A stretch of 34,825 nucleotides of DNA, from positions 1 to 34,825 of the forward strand of contig SEIO01000032.1 of assembly GCA_004145795.1 (NCBI GenBank). Reading direction: 5' to 3'. Origin of the DNA: Lentibacillus lipolyticus (GTDB taxonomy: Bacteria > Bacillota > Bacilli > Bacillales > Amphibacillaceae). Below, one piece after another: positions 1-9,338 of the stretch. The translations under genes and the position numbers were made by a program. Positions within the stretch are counted from its first letter, which is position 1; the number at the start of each line of letters is the position of its first letter. A model generated the notes under the pieces. It saw only the letters and a program-made list of their open reading frames with translations. It was not told the origin of the DNA and searched no databases.

Positions 1-125
1 AATTGAATTTTGAGCTTCAACTGGGGACTTTACCATTTTAAGTAACAATCAATCCCCTGCCTAATTGAAAGTTTTGGTGGGGGATTTTTAAATGACTATA
101 TGGGGGATTTTTCAGTTGACAATTA
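1..125 (+). mobile_element. Right end of an IS21-like insertion sequence (partial)
   Basis: This stretch holds three spaced TGGGGGA/C-TTT motifs, near positions 22, 78 and 101. Bases 77-99 match, in inverted orientation, bases 34728-34750 at the other edge (21 of 23 identical, core AATGACTAT). Repeated GGGGACTTT-type motifs near both ends are a habit of IS21-family elements, recalled rather than searched. The transposase genes would lie left of the window. The outer boundary is uncertain; the element must end close to the ribosome binding site of the thioesterase gene at 160. Confidence 0.5.
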
Positions 126-159
126 CAGGTATATACAGTTCTATAAGGGGGAGCATCAA

Positions 160-585
160 TTGCACATGACACATACACCAATTGAAGTAAGGTATCAGGA
201 AACCGACCAGATGGGCGTTGTTTATCATGCGAATTACCTAGTCTGGTTTGAAATTGGAAGAACGAAATACATAGAAAGCTTGGGACTCACCTATATGGAT
301 ATGGAGAAAAATAATATTGTCTCACCAGTGGTAGACGCCCAAGTCAATTTCAGAAAGCCCGTTCGTTATGGGGAAAAGGCCACGGTGGAAACTTGGCTCG
401 ATACATATGATGGCATTCGTACTGTCTACGCATATAATATTAAAAAAGAAAATGGAGAAGTTGCTGTCAGTGGAACAACGAAGCATGTAATTGTCCACAA
501 AGAAACATTTCGTCCCTTGTCACTGCGCAAAAGCTTCCCGGAATGGCATGAAGCGTATTCCCGGCAATTAGATGGTGAAGCGTAA
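160..585 (+). CDS. yneP: YneP/YbgC-like acyl-CoA thioesterase (hot-dog fold)
   Basis: This is a cytosolic thioesterase of the 4-hydroxybenzoyl-CoA thioesterase (YbgC) family, which hydrolyses acyl-CoA thioesters; the physiological substrate is unknown. The family signature ETDQMGVVYHANYLVWFE is near the N-terminus, with the likely catalytic Asp16 in it. The length, 141 residues, is usual for the family. The frame is open from 100, but a good AAGGGGGA at 145-152 sits 7 bases before TTG at 160, so TTG 160 is preferred over ATG 100 and ATG 166. It overlaps the next gene by one base (TAATG), so the two are translationally coupled. The same pair, yneP-yneQ, occurs in B. subtilis downstream of citB. 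An insertion-sequence end just upstream may have replaced its native promoter. Confidence 0.85.
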   Translation: MHMTHTPIEVRYQETDQMGVVYHANYLVWFEIGRTKYIESLGLTYMDMEKNNIVSPVVDAQVNFRKPVRYGEKATVETWLDTYDGIRTVYAYNIKKENGEVAVSGTTKHVIVHKETFRPLSLRKSFPEWHEAYSRQLDGEA

Positions 586-884
586 TGGCTTTCGGGTTGA
601 AAAGGCGTGAATTAGAGGAATGGAAAGCACACGTGGAAAAAGGTCAAATTGCTTTTTTGACGCATTATTGGATGGATGAACGCTTCCCGGGATGCGATAC
701 GGTAACAAAAGCGGGGTGCAGCAACTTAGAAAAATTAGTTGCGTGGGGAAAGAAATATGAGCTTAGTCCTGAATGGATACATCAAGACAACCAATACCCG
801 CACTTTGATCTGTTTGGTGAAAAACAGAAGCAGATTCTAAAACAAGAAGGCAAGTGGGAACAGATCAAAAGGTTTGGACTTTAA
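585..884 (+). CDS. yneQ: YneQ-family protein of unknown function
   Basis: A 99-residue cytosolic protein with no signal peptide or membrane segment. It resembles B. subtilis YneQ, mainly by position next to yneP and by length; no biochemical role is known to me. Visible features are a central Cys pair (FPGCDTVTKAGCSNLEKL, residues about 36-52) and a charged, tryptophan-containing C-terminal half. The two cysteines nine residues apart could bind metal, but this is only a suggestion. The start ATG overlaps the stop codon of the thioesterase gene, which fixes both the start and the operon. Confidence 0.75.
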   Translation: MAFGLKRRELEEWKAHVEKGQIAFLTHYWMDERFPGCDTVTKAGCSNLEKLVAWGKKYELSPEWIHQDNQYPHFDLFGEKQKQILKQEGKWEQIKRFGL

Positions 885-943
885 AGTGTTTCGTACATAA
901 TCACCACTAAATGCACTGCGTAATGAAAAAGAGCAGTCTAATC

Positions 944-977
944 GAAAATAGGAGGCGTTCCTGTGAACGCCTCCTAT
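944..977 (-). terminator. Intrinsic terminator of yneR (overlaps its stop codon)
   Basis: A perfect 13-bp stem (948-960 with 965-977) has a 4-base loop. Read on the minus strand it is followed by TTTTCG. It begins inside the last codons of yneR, so the stop codon lies within the stem. On the plus strand there is no T-run, so it would end yneQ transcripts only weakly. Confidence 0.75.
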
Positions 978-1258
978 TCATATATGAACGCTGGTTCTTG
1001 TTCCTTTTCGTCCATTTGGATGGTTAGGTTATGCCCATCAAAATACCATGCATCCGCATCCTCAACAAAAAACGTTATCCCGTCAGCCCGGTCTGAAGCG
1101 AATACATTATCAGGAGTGTCCCTGCTGATGCCCAGTGAGAAGCCGGGAATCAATCCTCCAAATCCATATCTGACGAATAGCCGCAAGTAAGTATCCTTCC
1201 CTGTGTTAAATTCTTCTTTATACCATTTAGCTGCTTTGGCTGTTACGTTCAATTTCAT
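974..1258 (-). CDS. yneR: YneR, HesB/IscA-like domain protein
   Basis: A 94-residue protein with the HesB/IscA (iron-sulfur biosynthesis) fold, as in B. subtilis YneR. The sequence has no cysteines, so the cluster-binding residues of true A-type scaffold proteins are missing and it is unlikely to carry an Fe-S cluster in the classical way. Typical pieces are LRLFVRYGFGGLIPGFSLG and the FFVEDADAWYF region. The start is set to ATG 1258: AAGGAG lies 9 bases before it, whereas the TTG at 1267 would directly abut that site. It is convergent with yneQ and separated from it by the shared hairpin. The true role is unknown. Confidence 0.85.
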   Translation of the reverse strand: MKLNVTAKAAKWYKEEFNTGKDTYLRLFVRYGFGGLIPGFSLGISRDTPDNVFASDRADGITFFVEDADAWYFDGHNLTIQMDEKEQEPAFIYE

Positions 1259-1284
1259 ATGCGTCAACTCCTTGAGGTATCACG

Positions 1285-1512
1285 TTATTTTTTCCTCGGC
1301 TTTTCCGGTACTAAATCAACGCCGCCGGGATGGAAGGGATGGCACTTACCAATCCGTATGATGGCCAGATAGCTTCCTTTAAAAAATCCGAATCGTTTTA
1401 ATGCCTCCAGCCCATATTCAGAACAAGTCGGGTAAAATCTGCATGTAGGCGGTTTAAGCGGGCTGATAAATTTACGATACATCGTGATCAGTCCGATCAT
1501 AATATAGCGCAT
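1285..1512 (-). CDS. yidD: YidD, membrane protein insertion efficiency factor
   Basis: A 75-residue YidD (YtjA in B. subtilis), a small membrane-associated protein thought to help the YidC/SpoIIIJ insertase. The family signature [18 protein letters not shown] is intact at residues about 20-38, and the protein also has the conserved KCHPFHPGG motif near the C-terminus. The N-terminal [19 protein letters not shown] forms the amphipathic, membrane-seeking helix. ATG at 1512 is preceded by GGAAGGA at good spacing. In many genomes yidD lies by rnpA and oxaA; here it stands apart, between yneR and plsY. A possible small ORF overlaps its start (see 1497-1571). Confidence 0.92.
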   Translation of the reverse strand: MRYIMIGLITMYRKFISPLKPPTCRFYPTCSEYGLEALKRFGFFKGSYLAIIRIGKCHPFHPGGVDLVPEKPRKK

Positions 1513-1571
1513 GGCTTGTCCTTCCGGTAATTCATTTTGGATAGGTCATACATGGTCTTTTTTTTATCCAT
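1497..1571 (-). other. Possible 24-codon ORF overlapping the yidD start
   Basis: An open frame begins [10 protein letters not shown] and ends in TGA inside the first codons of yidD. A GGAAGGGG site lies about 11 bases before its ATG. A second, shorter frame (14 codons, ATG at 1576) has better spacing to the same site. Either could be a leader peptide coupled to yidD, or both may be chance; no homologue is recognised. Confidence 0.2.
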
Positions 1572-1604
1572 AACATCGGTGACCCCTTCCTATTAAGAAT
1601 CCAT

Positions 1605-1638
1605 CATTTAGTATACTAAATGTGAAACCAAATATGAA
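1605..1638 (-). promoter_or_regulatory. Candidate yidD promoter with an 18-bp perfect palindrome
   Basis: Bases 1605-1622 are a perfect palindrome (CATTTAGTATACTAAATG). On the minus strand it contains a -10-like TATACT (1615-1610), with TTCATA (1638-1633) 17 bases upstream as a weak -35. A dyad over the -10 element suggests an operator. It could also be a hairpin after plsY, but no T-run follows. Confidence 0.35.
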
Positions 1639-1656
1639 ATTATTGGCTTGATGGCG

Positions 1657-2238
1657 CTACATCCATGTGATTTTTGGTTCGGTCTTGTTTTTAATTCGTT
1701 TAATATTTTCGCGGTGTCGGTAAAATACGAAAATAGTTAATACGGCAATAACGATAACAAGTCCTACATCCCTGAACAAGGCAGATACAATAACAGCCAC
1801 AATTCCAGTAATCATGGATGAAAGCGAAACGTATTTGGATACATATAAAGTCGTAATAAACGACAGAATCATTACCGCGAATAAGACAGGATTAATGCCC
1901 AGTATAATGCCGCCTGATGTAGCGACTGCTTTTCCTCCTTTAAATTTTGCAAATAAAGGATACGTGTGGCCTAATACGGCAAACAGACCAATCGCCAGGC
2001 GGTAGACTTCCACGTCAAAAAAAAGTGGGAGAACGGTTGCGGCGGTTCCTTTTAAAATGTCCGCCAATGTTACGATTATTCCGGCCTTTATGCCAAGAAT
2101 ACGGAATGTGTTGGTAGCTCCGAGGTTACCGCTTCCATATTCCCGTATATCTTTTTTGTAACCTACTTTTCCTACGATAACCCCAGATGGTATGGACCCC
2201 AGTAAATAGGCGATAATAGCAAATAAAATAAATTCCAT
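1657..2238 (-). CDS. plsY: PlsY, acyl-phosphate:glycerol-3-phosphate acyltransferase
   Basis: PlsY transfers an acyl group from acyl-phosphate to glycerol 3-phosphate, the first committed step of phospholipid synthesis in most Gram-positive bacteria. It is an integral membrane protein of 193 residues (usual length) with several hydrophobic segments from residue 1 on. The three signature loops are present: [13 protein letters not shown] near residue 12, [18 protein letters not shown] near 32-49, and [12 protein letters not shown] near 98-110. ATG 2238 has AAGGAAGG upstream. Divergent transcription from parE is the same arrangement as in B. subtilis (yneS-parE). Confidence 0.95.
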   Translation of the reverse strand: MEFILFAIIAYLLGSIPSGVIVGKVGYKKDIREYGSGNLGATNTFRILGIKAGIIVTLADILKGTAATVLPLFFDVEVYRLAIGLFAVLGHTYPLFAKFKGGKAVATSGGIILGINPVLFAVMILSFITTLYVSKYVSLSSMITGIVAVIVSALFRDVGLVIVIAVLTIFVFYRHRENIKRIKNKTEPKITWM

Positions 2239-2576
2239 AAGCCTTCCTTCTTTCAGTATGTAATTTTTGCTTGTTCTTCATTTTACCATGAAGTGCGGAT
2301 TCTAAGAACCTTTATTCTTTGTTATTGTATGCAGCTGCTTAAATTCTTGTAATTCTGGTAGAATGGTCTGTAACGATCGTTCTTTTTTGTACTTACCGTC
2401 AAACTTTCTATGTATTTTTCCCAATACAGTATACGGATGGGTATGTTTTGCGATAATATGGTTTTTAGACTTACTGTCACAATGACATTTTACAATTGCA
2501 AACATTTGTTCTATCATTGAAATAATAAGTGAAAAAGATGTATCATTCATGACGTAAGAGAGGAGCATGCATCTGA
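2239..2576. other. Divergent plsY-parE intergenic region
   Basis: This 338-bp region carries the promoters of both flanking genes. On the minus strand TGGTAAAAT (2288-2280) looks like an extended -10 for plsY. On the plus strand only a weak TTGCAA near 2495 and AT-rich sequence are seen before parE. An 88-codon minus-strand frame at 2302-2568 has no ribosome binding site and overlaps the parE one, so it is not called as a gene. The B. subtilis yneT gene, expected here, is absent. Confidence 0.4.
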
Positions 2577-4529
<1,953 letters not shown>

Positions 4530-4569
4530 AGGCTGTTTTCTAAAAGTTGGTTGTTTTAAACACTATATC

Positions 4570-4774
4570 TATAAACTGCGACATACTGCGAACAAATTTT
4601 TGAGTTCTATGCCACCGCTCCGGAAATACACTACGCTTTCTGCGGGGGAGTGGTGAGCCTCCTCGGGCTAATGCCCTGCGGGGTCTCACCAATCTCCTAC
4701 TTCCCGCAGGAGTCTCCGTGTATTTCCTCCGCTGTTTTTGCTAACTTGTTTTCTATCTTACGTCGCATTTTATA
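4570..4774. repeat. 205-bp imperfect palindromic intergenic element between parE and parC
   Basis: The ends are inverted repeats: TATAAACTGCGACATA (4570-4585) pairs with 4759-4774 with two mismatches. Inside, GGAAATACAC (4622-4631) pairs with GTGTATTTCC (4719-4728), TGCGGG with CCCGCA, and GTGGTGAG with CTCACC. The core (CTCCTGCGGG / CCCCGCAG / GAGGAGGCTCA on the minus strand) resembles a palindromic repeat I recall from intergenic regions of many Bacillaceae. It carries no ORF, so it is either a MITE-like element or a structured RNA. It fills most of the 378-bp parE-parC gap; the rest shows nothing distinctive except the parC ribosome binding site. Confidence 0.75.
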
Positions 4775-4907
4775 CTAACTACACGGTTAAATAACAACAA
4801 TCTTTACTAAAAGAACCTACACTGAAATTTAGCCCAAGATGGCTTTATGTTTGTTTAGAAATAAAAGAATTAAGAAAGAGTTTGAGTAGTTTATAGGGGG
4901 GATTGGT

Positions 4908-7349
4908 TTGGCACAAACTGAAAATTATTTGGACCTTCCGCTTGAGGAAGTTCTTGGTGACCGTTTCGGCAGGTACAGTAAATACATTATTCAGGAACGT
5001 GCGCTGCCGGATGCCAGGGATGGGTTGAAACCTGTTCAGCGAAGAATTCTGTATGCAATGAATGAAGAGAAAAATACGCACGATAAAAACTTTCGTAAAT
5101 CCGCCAAAACAGTAGGAACGGTTATCGGAAATTATCATCCGCATGGCGATACTTCTGTCTATGACGCGATGGTCAGGCTCAGCCAGGAATGGAAAGTACA
5201 AAACCGCCTGATAGAAATGCATGGAAATAACGGAAGTATTGACGGCGACCCGCCCGCGGCCATGCGTTATACAGAGGCAAGGCTTTCCAAAATTGCCTCG
5301 GAAATGCTTCGCGATATTGATAAAGAAACCGTCGATTTTGTGCCGAACTTCGATGATACAATCTCGGAGCCGGTTGTCCTTCCGGCTAAATTCCCGAATT
5401 TACTAGTTAGCGGTTCAACTGGGATTTCTGCTGGGTATGCAACAGATATCCCGCCGCATAATTTGGGTGAAGTGATTGACGCAGTTATTAAAAAAATGGA
5501 TAACCCGGACGCATCTGTCACTGAATTAATGCAGGCAATCAAAGGCCCGGATTTCCCGACAGGGGGCATTGTTCAGGGTGTTGATGGCATTAGAAAGGCC
5601 TATGAAACCGGCAAAGGAAAGATTGTCGTCCGCGGAAAAGCGGCAGTGGAAGATATTCGCGGCAATCGCCAGCAGATTGTGATCGATGAAATTCCCTATG
5701 AAGTGAACAAAGCGGCGATGGTTAAGAAAATGGACGAGCTGCGGATTGACCGGAAAGTAGAAGGGATAGCTGAAGTCCGTGATGAAACAGATCGGACTGG
5801 ATTGCGGATTGTAATTGAGCTAAAAAAAGACGCAGATGGTGAAGGTGTTTTAAATTATTTGTATAAAAATACGGATCTGCAGGTAACATATAATTTCAAT
5901 ATGGTTGCAATCCAGGATAAGACCCCGAAACTACTATCGCTGCCGCAGATACTGGATGCCTATATTGCCCACCAGAAGGATGTAGTGACAAGGCAAACGG
6001 TTTATGACCTAAAAAAGGCCAACGACCGGGCACATATTGTAGATGGGCTGGTGAAGGCTGTATCCATTCTGGACGAACTGATTGCTGTCATTAGGAACTC
6101 CAAAGATAAACAGGATGCCAAAAAGCGCATTATTGCAAAATATGAGTTTTCTGAAGCGCAGGCTGAGGCAATCGTCACACTCCAGTTGTATAGGCTGACA
6201 AATACGGATGTCACATCGCTAGAAAAAGAGGCGACTGACCTGAAAGAGAAAATAAATGAACTGGAATCTGTTTTGGCAAGCGAAAAGAAATTGCTGCAGA
6301 CGATAAAAAAAGACCTTCGCCAATTGAAAAAAACATTTGCCGGTGAACGGCATACGGTCATTGAAGAAAAAATCGAGGAATTGACATTTGATATTGAAGT
6401 GACGGTTGCGAACGAAGATGTTGTCGTATCAGCCACAAACGATGGATACGTGAAACGGACAAGCATACGTTCTTATAGTGCGTCGAATGGTGAAGATTTC
6501 GCAATGAAGGACGAGGATCGCCTTGTTGGGCTTTATGAAGTGAATACAACGGATAAAATTCTTCTGTTTACCAATAAAGGGAAATATATTTACCTGCCTG
6601 TGCATGAATTGCCGGATATTAGGTGGAAGGATCTCGGTCAGCATATATCCAATCTGGTTACGATTGATAAAGATGAGCGCATTATTCAAAGTATACCTGT
6701 AAGGGAATTCAAAGATGATCAATACATTACATTTTTCACGAAAAATGGGATGGTTAAGCGCAGTGAAATGGGATTGTATAAAGCACAGCGTTACACCAAA
6801 GCATTGATTGCCTTGAAACTGAAGGAAGATGATGAGGTTGTTGATGTGTTTCAGACAAATGGAAGCTCTGATATTTTTGTGGCTTCTAATAAAGGATATG
6901 GCTTATGGTTTCATGAATCAGAAATATCAATTGTCGGACAGCGGGCATCTGGTGTGAAAGCTATTCAGCTGAAAGAAGGTGAGTTCGTTGTCAGTGGGCA
7001 GGCATTTGATGATTTAACAGAGCCTTCGCTCGCCATTGTCACACACCGTGGTGCATGCAAGCGGATGAAACTGCGTGATTTTGAGAAATCTGGTCGTGGC
7101 AGGCGCGGCTTGCTCATGCTGCGGGAACTGAAAACCAAAGCACATCGTCTAAAAGGGCTATTTACCATCGGGGAAGACGATACGATTTGTTTTCAAACAA
7201 GCCAGGGAGAAAAGCACAGTGTATATCCACTGGAGTTATCAGCCAGTGACCGCTATAGCAACGGCTCGTTTGTGATTGATACGGACAATCAAGGAGAAGT
7301 AACAGAAGTCTGGAAAAAAGCTGAATATAATAAACCATTTGAGGAATGA
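4908..7349 (+). CDS. parC: DNA topoisomerase IV subunit A (ParC/GrlA)
   Basis: This is the DNA-cleaving subunit of topoisomerase IV, 813 residues, normal for Gram-positive ParC. The catalytic tyrosine is Tyr121 in PPAAMRYTEARLS. The quinolone-resistance region reads HPHGDTSVYDAM: Thr82 and Asp86 stand where S. aureus GrlA has Ser80 and Glu84. The C-terminal third forms the beta-pinwheel; it has no canonical GyrA box, which supports ParC over GyrA. The start is TTG 4908, with GGGGGGA five bases upstream; no ATG fits as well. In relatives parE and parC usually nearly abut; here a palindromic element separates them, so parC may rely partly on its own promoter. Confidence 0.95.
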   Translation: MAQTENYLDLPLEEVLGDRFGRYSKYIIQERALPDARDGLKPVQRRILYAMNEEKNTHDKNFRKSAKTVGTVIGNYHPHGDTSVYDAMVRLSQEWKVQNRLIEMHGNNGSIDGDPPAAMRYTEARLSKIASEMLRDIDKETVDFVPNFDDTISEPVVLPAKFPNLLVSGSTGISAGYATDIPPHNLGEVIDAVIKKMDNPDASVTELMQAIKGPDFPTGGIVQGVDGIRKAYETGKGKIVVRGKAAVEDIRGNRQQIVIDEIPYEVNKAAMVKKMDELRIDRKVEGIAEVRDETDRTGLRIVIELKKDADGEGVLNYLYKNTDLQVTYNFNMVAIQDKTPKLLSLPQILDAYIAHQKDVVTRQTVYDLKKANDRAHIVDGLVKAVSILDELIAVIRNSKDKQDAKKRIIAKYEFSEAQAEAIVTLQLYRLTNTDVTSLEKEATDLKEKINELESVLASEKKLLQTIKKDLRQLKKTFAGERHTVIEEKIEELTFDIEVTVANEDVVVSATNDGYVKRTSIRSYSASNGEDFAMKDEDRLVGLYEVNTTDKILLFTNKGKYIYLPVHELPDIRWKDLGQHISNLVTIDKDERIIQSIPVREFKDDQYITFFTKNGMVKRSEMGLYKAQRYTKALIALKLKEDDEVVDVFQTNGSSDIFVASNKGYGLWFHESEISIVGQRASGVKAIQLKEGEFVVSGQAFDDLTEPSLAIVTHRGACKRMKLRDFEKSGRGRRGLLMLRELKTKAHRLKGLFTIGEDDTICFQTSQGEKHSVYPLELSASDRYSNGSFVIDTDNQGEVTEVWKKAEYNKPFEE

Positions 7350-7353
7350 ACGG

Positions 7354-7385
7354 AACAGGCAGTCATTATAATGACTGCCTGTTTT
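7354..7385 (+). terminator. Intrinsic terminator after parC
   Basis: Bases 7354-7383 are a perfect 30-bp palindrome (15-bp half-sites starting AACAGGCAGTC) that ends in TTTT. It begins four bases after the parC stop codon and separates parC from the tetR gene. Confidence 0.9.
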
Positions 7386-7465
7386 CTAATTTTCAAGCAG
7401 GGGAAATACTTTATATTTTCGGAAGAGTATGATAGACTATTTCATAACTGGAAGGAGGGATAAGG

Positions 7466-8065
7466 ACGAATCTACGAAAAAGAATCATCGATGAATCTCT
7501 GCTATTATTTGAAAAACATGGATTCCATGGTGTCACTGTCAATCAAATCGTTCGTAACATCGGAACTTCCAAGGGAGGTTTCTATCACCATTTCACGTCC
7601 AAGGATGAATTGCTTTTTGTCATTCACGATGAATTCATAACATATGTATTGGAAAAGGCAACTGCCGCCAATGAAACGTATGAATGGCCACCGGATAAAC
7701 TACGGGCAATCATTAAGGAATTCGTGAAAGTATTTGATCTGTACAAACCACACATTTCTGTTTTTTATCAGGAACATATCTATTTGAAACCGCATTATGA
7801 AACACGTATTAATGAAAAGCGAGACCGTTTCAAGCAGCTGATGGTCGATGCTGTCAGGGAAGGGAAAGAAGCTGGTGCATTTCGCAGTGATCTGCCTGAA
7901 GAGATAACAGCAATGGCCATTCTTGGGATGGTGAATTGGACCTACAAGTGGTATAACCCCTCTGGTCCTAAATCAATTGATGAAATTGGTTCCATTTTTG
8001 TCGACTTAATTTTAAATGCCGTACTGGATAACTACGCAATAGGGACCGCTCCAATGGATACATAA
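7466..8065 (+). CDS. TetR/AcrR-family regulator, apparent ACG start
   Basis: This is a DNA-binding repressor of about 199 residues. The N-terminal helix-turn-helix is clear: VNQIVRNIGTSKGGFYHHF followed by SKDELL, the TetR signature. The C-terminal half should bind a ligand, probably an acyl-CoA given the neighbouring operon. The frame is closed by TAA at 7445-7447, and no ATG, GTG or TTG lies between it and the HTH; the first TTG is at 7610, beyond the HTH. A strong AGGAGG (7453-7458) is exactly 7 bases before ACG at 7466, where ATG would be expected. So the gene uses a rare start, has lost its start by a T-to-C change, or holds a sequencing error. The 18-bp operator at 8127 is its likely target. 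Confidence 0.75.
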   Translation, partial: TNLRKRIIDESLLLFEKHGFHGVTVNQIVRNIGTSKGGFYHHFTSKDELLFVIHDEFITYVLEKATAANETYEWPPDKLRAIIKEFVKVFDLYKPHISVFYQEHIYLKPHYETRINEKRDRFKQLMVDAVREGKEAGAFRSDLPEEITAMAILGMVNWTYKWYNPSGPKSIDEIGSIFVDLILNAVLDNYAIGTAPMDT

Positions 8066-8126
8066 TCAGAAAATGAGTTTTATAGCAGAAATAAAATGTT
8101 TTAGTCGACGGATTTATAACCTGCAC

Positions 8127-8144
8127 AGACCAACCGGTCGGTCT
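8127..8144. promoter_or_regulatory. TetR-type operator before the acyl-CoA dehydrogenase operon
   Basis: AGACCAACCGGTCGGTCT is a palindrome with one mismatched pair, of the form RACCGGTY flanked by GACC/GGTC, typical of TetR-family operators that control acyl-CoA genes. A -10-like TATAAC (8115-8120) lies just upstream with no good -35, so a bound repressor would cover the transcription start. The ribosome binding site AAAGGGGG follows at about 8157. Confidence 0.75.
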
Positions 8145-8169
8145 CTTGAATGAATAAAGGGGGTTTGGC

Positions 8170-9312
8170 ATGAATTTTGAACTAACGAAAGAGCAGACCA
8201 TGATTCAAAAGATGGTACGTGATTTTGCACAGGAAGTCATTCAGCCTCGAGCCATTGATATTGACAAAGAAGCTTCATTTCCGCTCGATATATTTGAGCA
8301 AATGGGGGAGCTGGGGCTCTTAGGAATTCCCTTTCCCGAAGAATATGGCGGCTCCGGTGGGGACACACTTTCCTATGCGATAGCTGTGGAAGAAGTCGGA
8401 AGAGTATGTGGAAGCACCGGTCTCAGTTTTGCAGCCGCAGTATCCCTTGGTGCAAGTCCCATCTACTATTTCGGAACGAGAGAACAGAAAGAAAAATTCT
8501 TGACACCAATGGCCGAGGGAAAAGCACTCGGTTCGTTCGGGCTGACGGAACCAAATGCCGGGTCAGATGCTGGCGGGACGAAAACAACAGCTGTAGAAGA
8601 TGGTGATACCTATATTATTAATGGAGAGAAATGTTTTATCACCAATGCGAATTATGCCAAAACCATTATTGTAACCGCTGTCACAGGTAAGAACGATCGC
8701 GGGAAAAATATTATTTCCGCCATAATCGTTCCAGCTGATGCGGAAGGGCTCACTATTACAGGTAATTATGACAAGATGGGGGTGCGCGGCTCCGATACAG
8801 CAGAAATTGTACTGGATAATGTCCGCGTACCCAAAGAAAATTTGCTCGGTGACCCCGAAAAAGGTTTTAAACAGTTCCTGCATACACTGGATGGTGGCCG
8901 CATTTCAATTGCTGCTCTTGGACTGGGGATTGCACAGGCATCACTTGATAAAGCACTTCACTACGCAAAGGAGCGACAGCAATTTGGCAAGCCCATTTCA
9001 AGTTTTCAGGCTATTCAATTCAAGCTTGCCGATATGTCAATGGAAGTGGAACTTGCCCGCAACATCGTTTACAAGGCAGCTTGGCTGAAGGATCATGACA
9101 AGCCGTTTTCAAAGGAAGCGGCATACGCTAAATTGTACGCAACAGAAACCGCATTCCGGGCAGCCAATCAGGCAATCCAAATTCATGGCGGGTATGGATA
9201 CATGCGGGAGTATGAAGTGGAACGTTATTTACGTGATGCGAAGCTGCTTGAGATTGGGGAAGGAACCTCCGAAATACAGCGATTGGTCATTGCAAGGCAA
9301 CTGGGCTGCTGA
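8170..9312 (+). CDS. yngJ: Acyl-CoA dehydrogenase (YngJ-like)
   Basis: This is an FAD enzyme that oxidises an acyl-CoA to the 2-enoyl-CoA and passes electrons to ETF. It has 380 residues, the normal length. Signatures include [17 protein letters not shown] (middle domain), [12 protein letters not shown], and the C-terminal [19 protein letters not shown]. The likely catalytic base is Glu364 in GEGTSEIQ, the position used by short- and medium-chain enzymes. Human isovaleryl-CoA dehydrogenase has Ala there and uses a Glu in an earlier helix, where this protein has Gly ([10 protein letters not shown]). Isovaleryl-CoA is the substrate expected from the operon, but 2-methylbutyryl- or butyryl-CoA are possible. 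First gene of the operon, just after the operator. Confidence 0.9.
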   Translation: MNFELTKEQTMIQKMVRDFAQEVIQPRAIDIDKEASFPLDIFEQMGELGLLGIPFPEEYGGSGGDTLSYAIAVEEVGRVCGSTGLSFAAAVSLGASPIYYFGTREQKEKFLTPMAEGKALGSFGLTEPNAGSDAGGTKTTAVEDGDTYIINGEKCFITNANYAKTIIVTAVTGKNDRGKNIISAIIVPADAEGLTITGNYDKMGVRGSDTAEIVLDNVRVPKENLLGDPEKGFKQFLHTLDGGRISIAALGLGIAQASLDKALHYAKERQQFGKPISSFQAIQFKLADMSMEVELARNIVYKAAWLKDHDKPFSKEAAYAKLYATETAFRAANQAIQIHGGYGYMREYEVERYLRDAKLLEIGEGTSEIQRLVIARQLGC

Positions 9313-9338
9313 AATTTTATATTGAGGGGAGAAGATTC

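Noticed and set aside
963-1190. 75-codon plus-strand frame opposite yneR
   Set aside because: It is a shadow of yneR; its start lies inside the terminator hairpin.
2302-2568. 88-codon minus-strand frame between plsY and parE
   Set aside because: It has no ribosome binding site at either possible start, overlaps the parE ribosome binding site, and resembles no protein I know.
4570-4774. Reading the palindrome as the parE terminator
   Set aside because: There is no stem directly followed by a T-run, and the symmetric ends fit a repeat element better.
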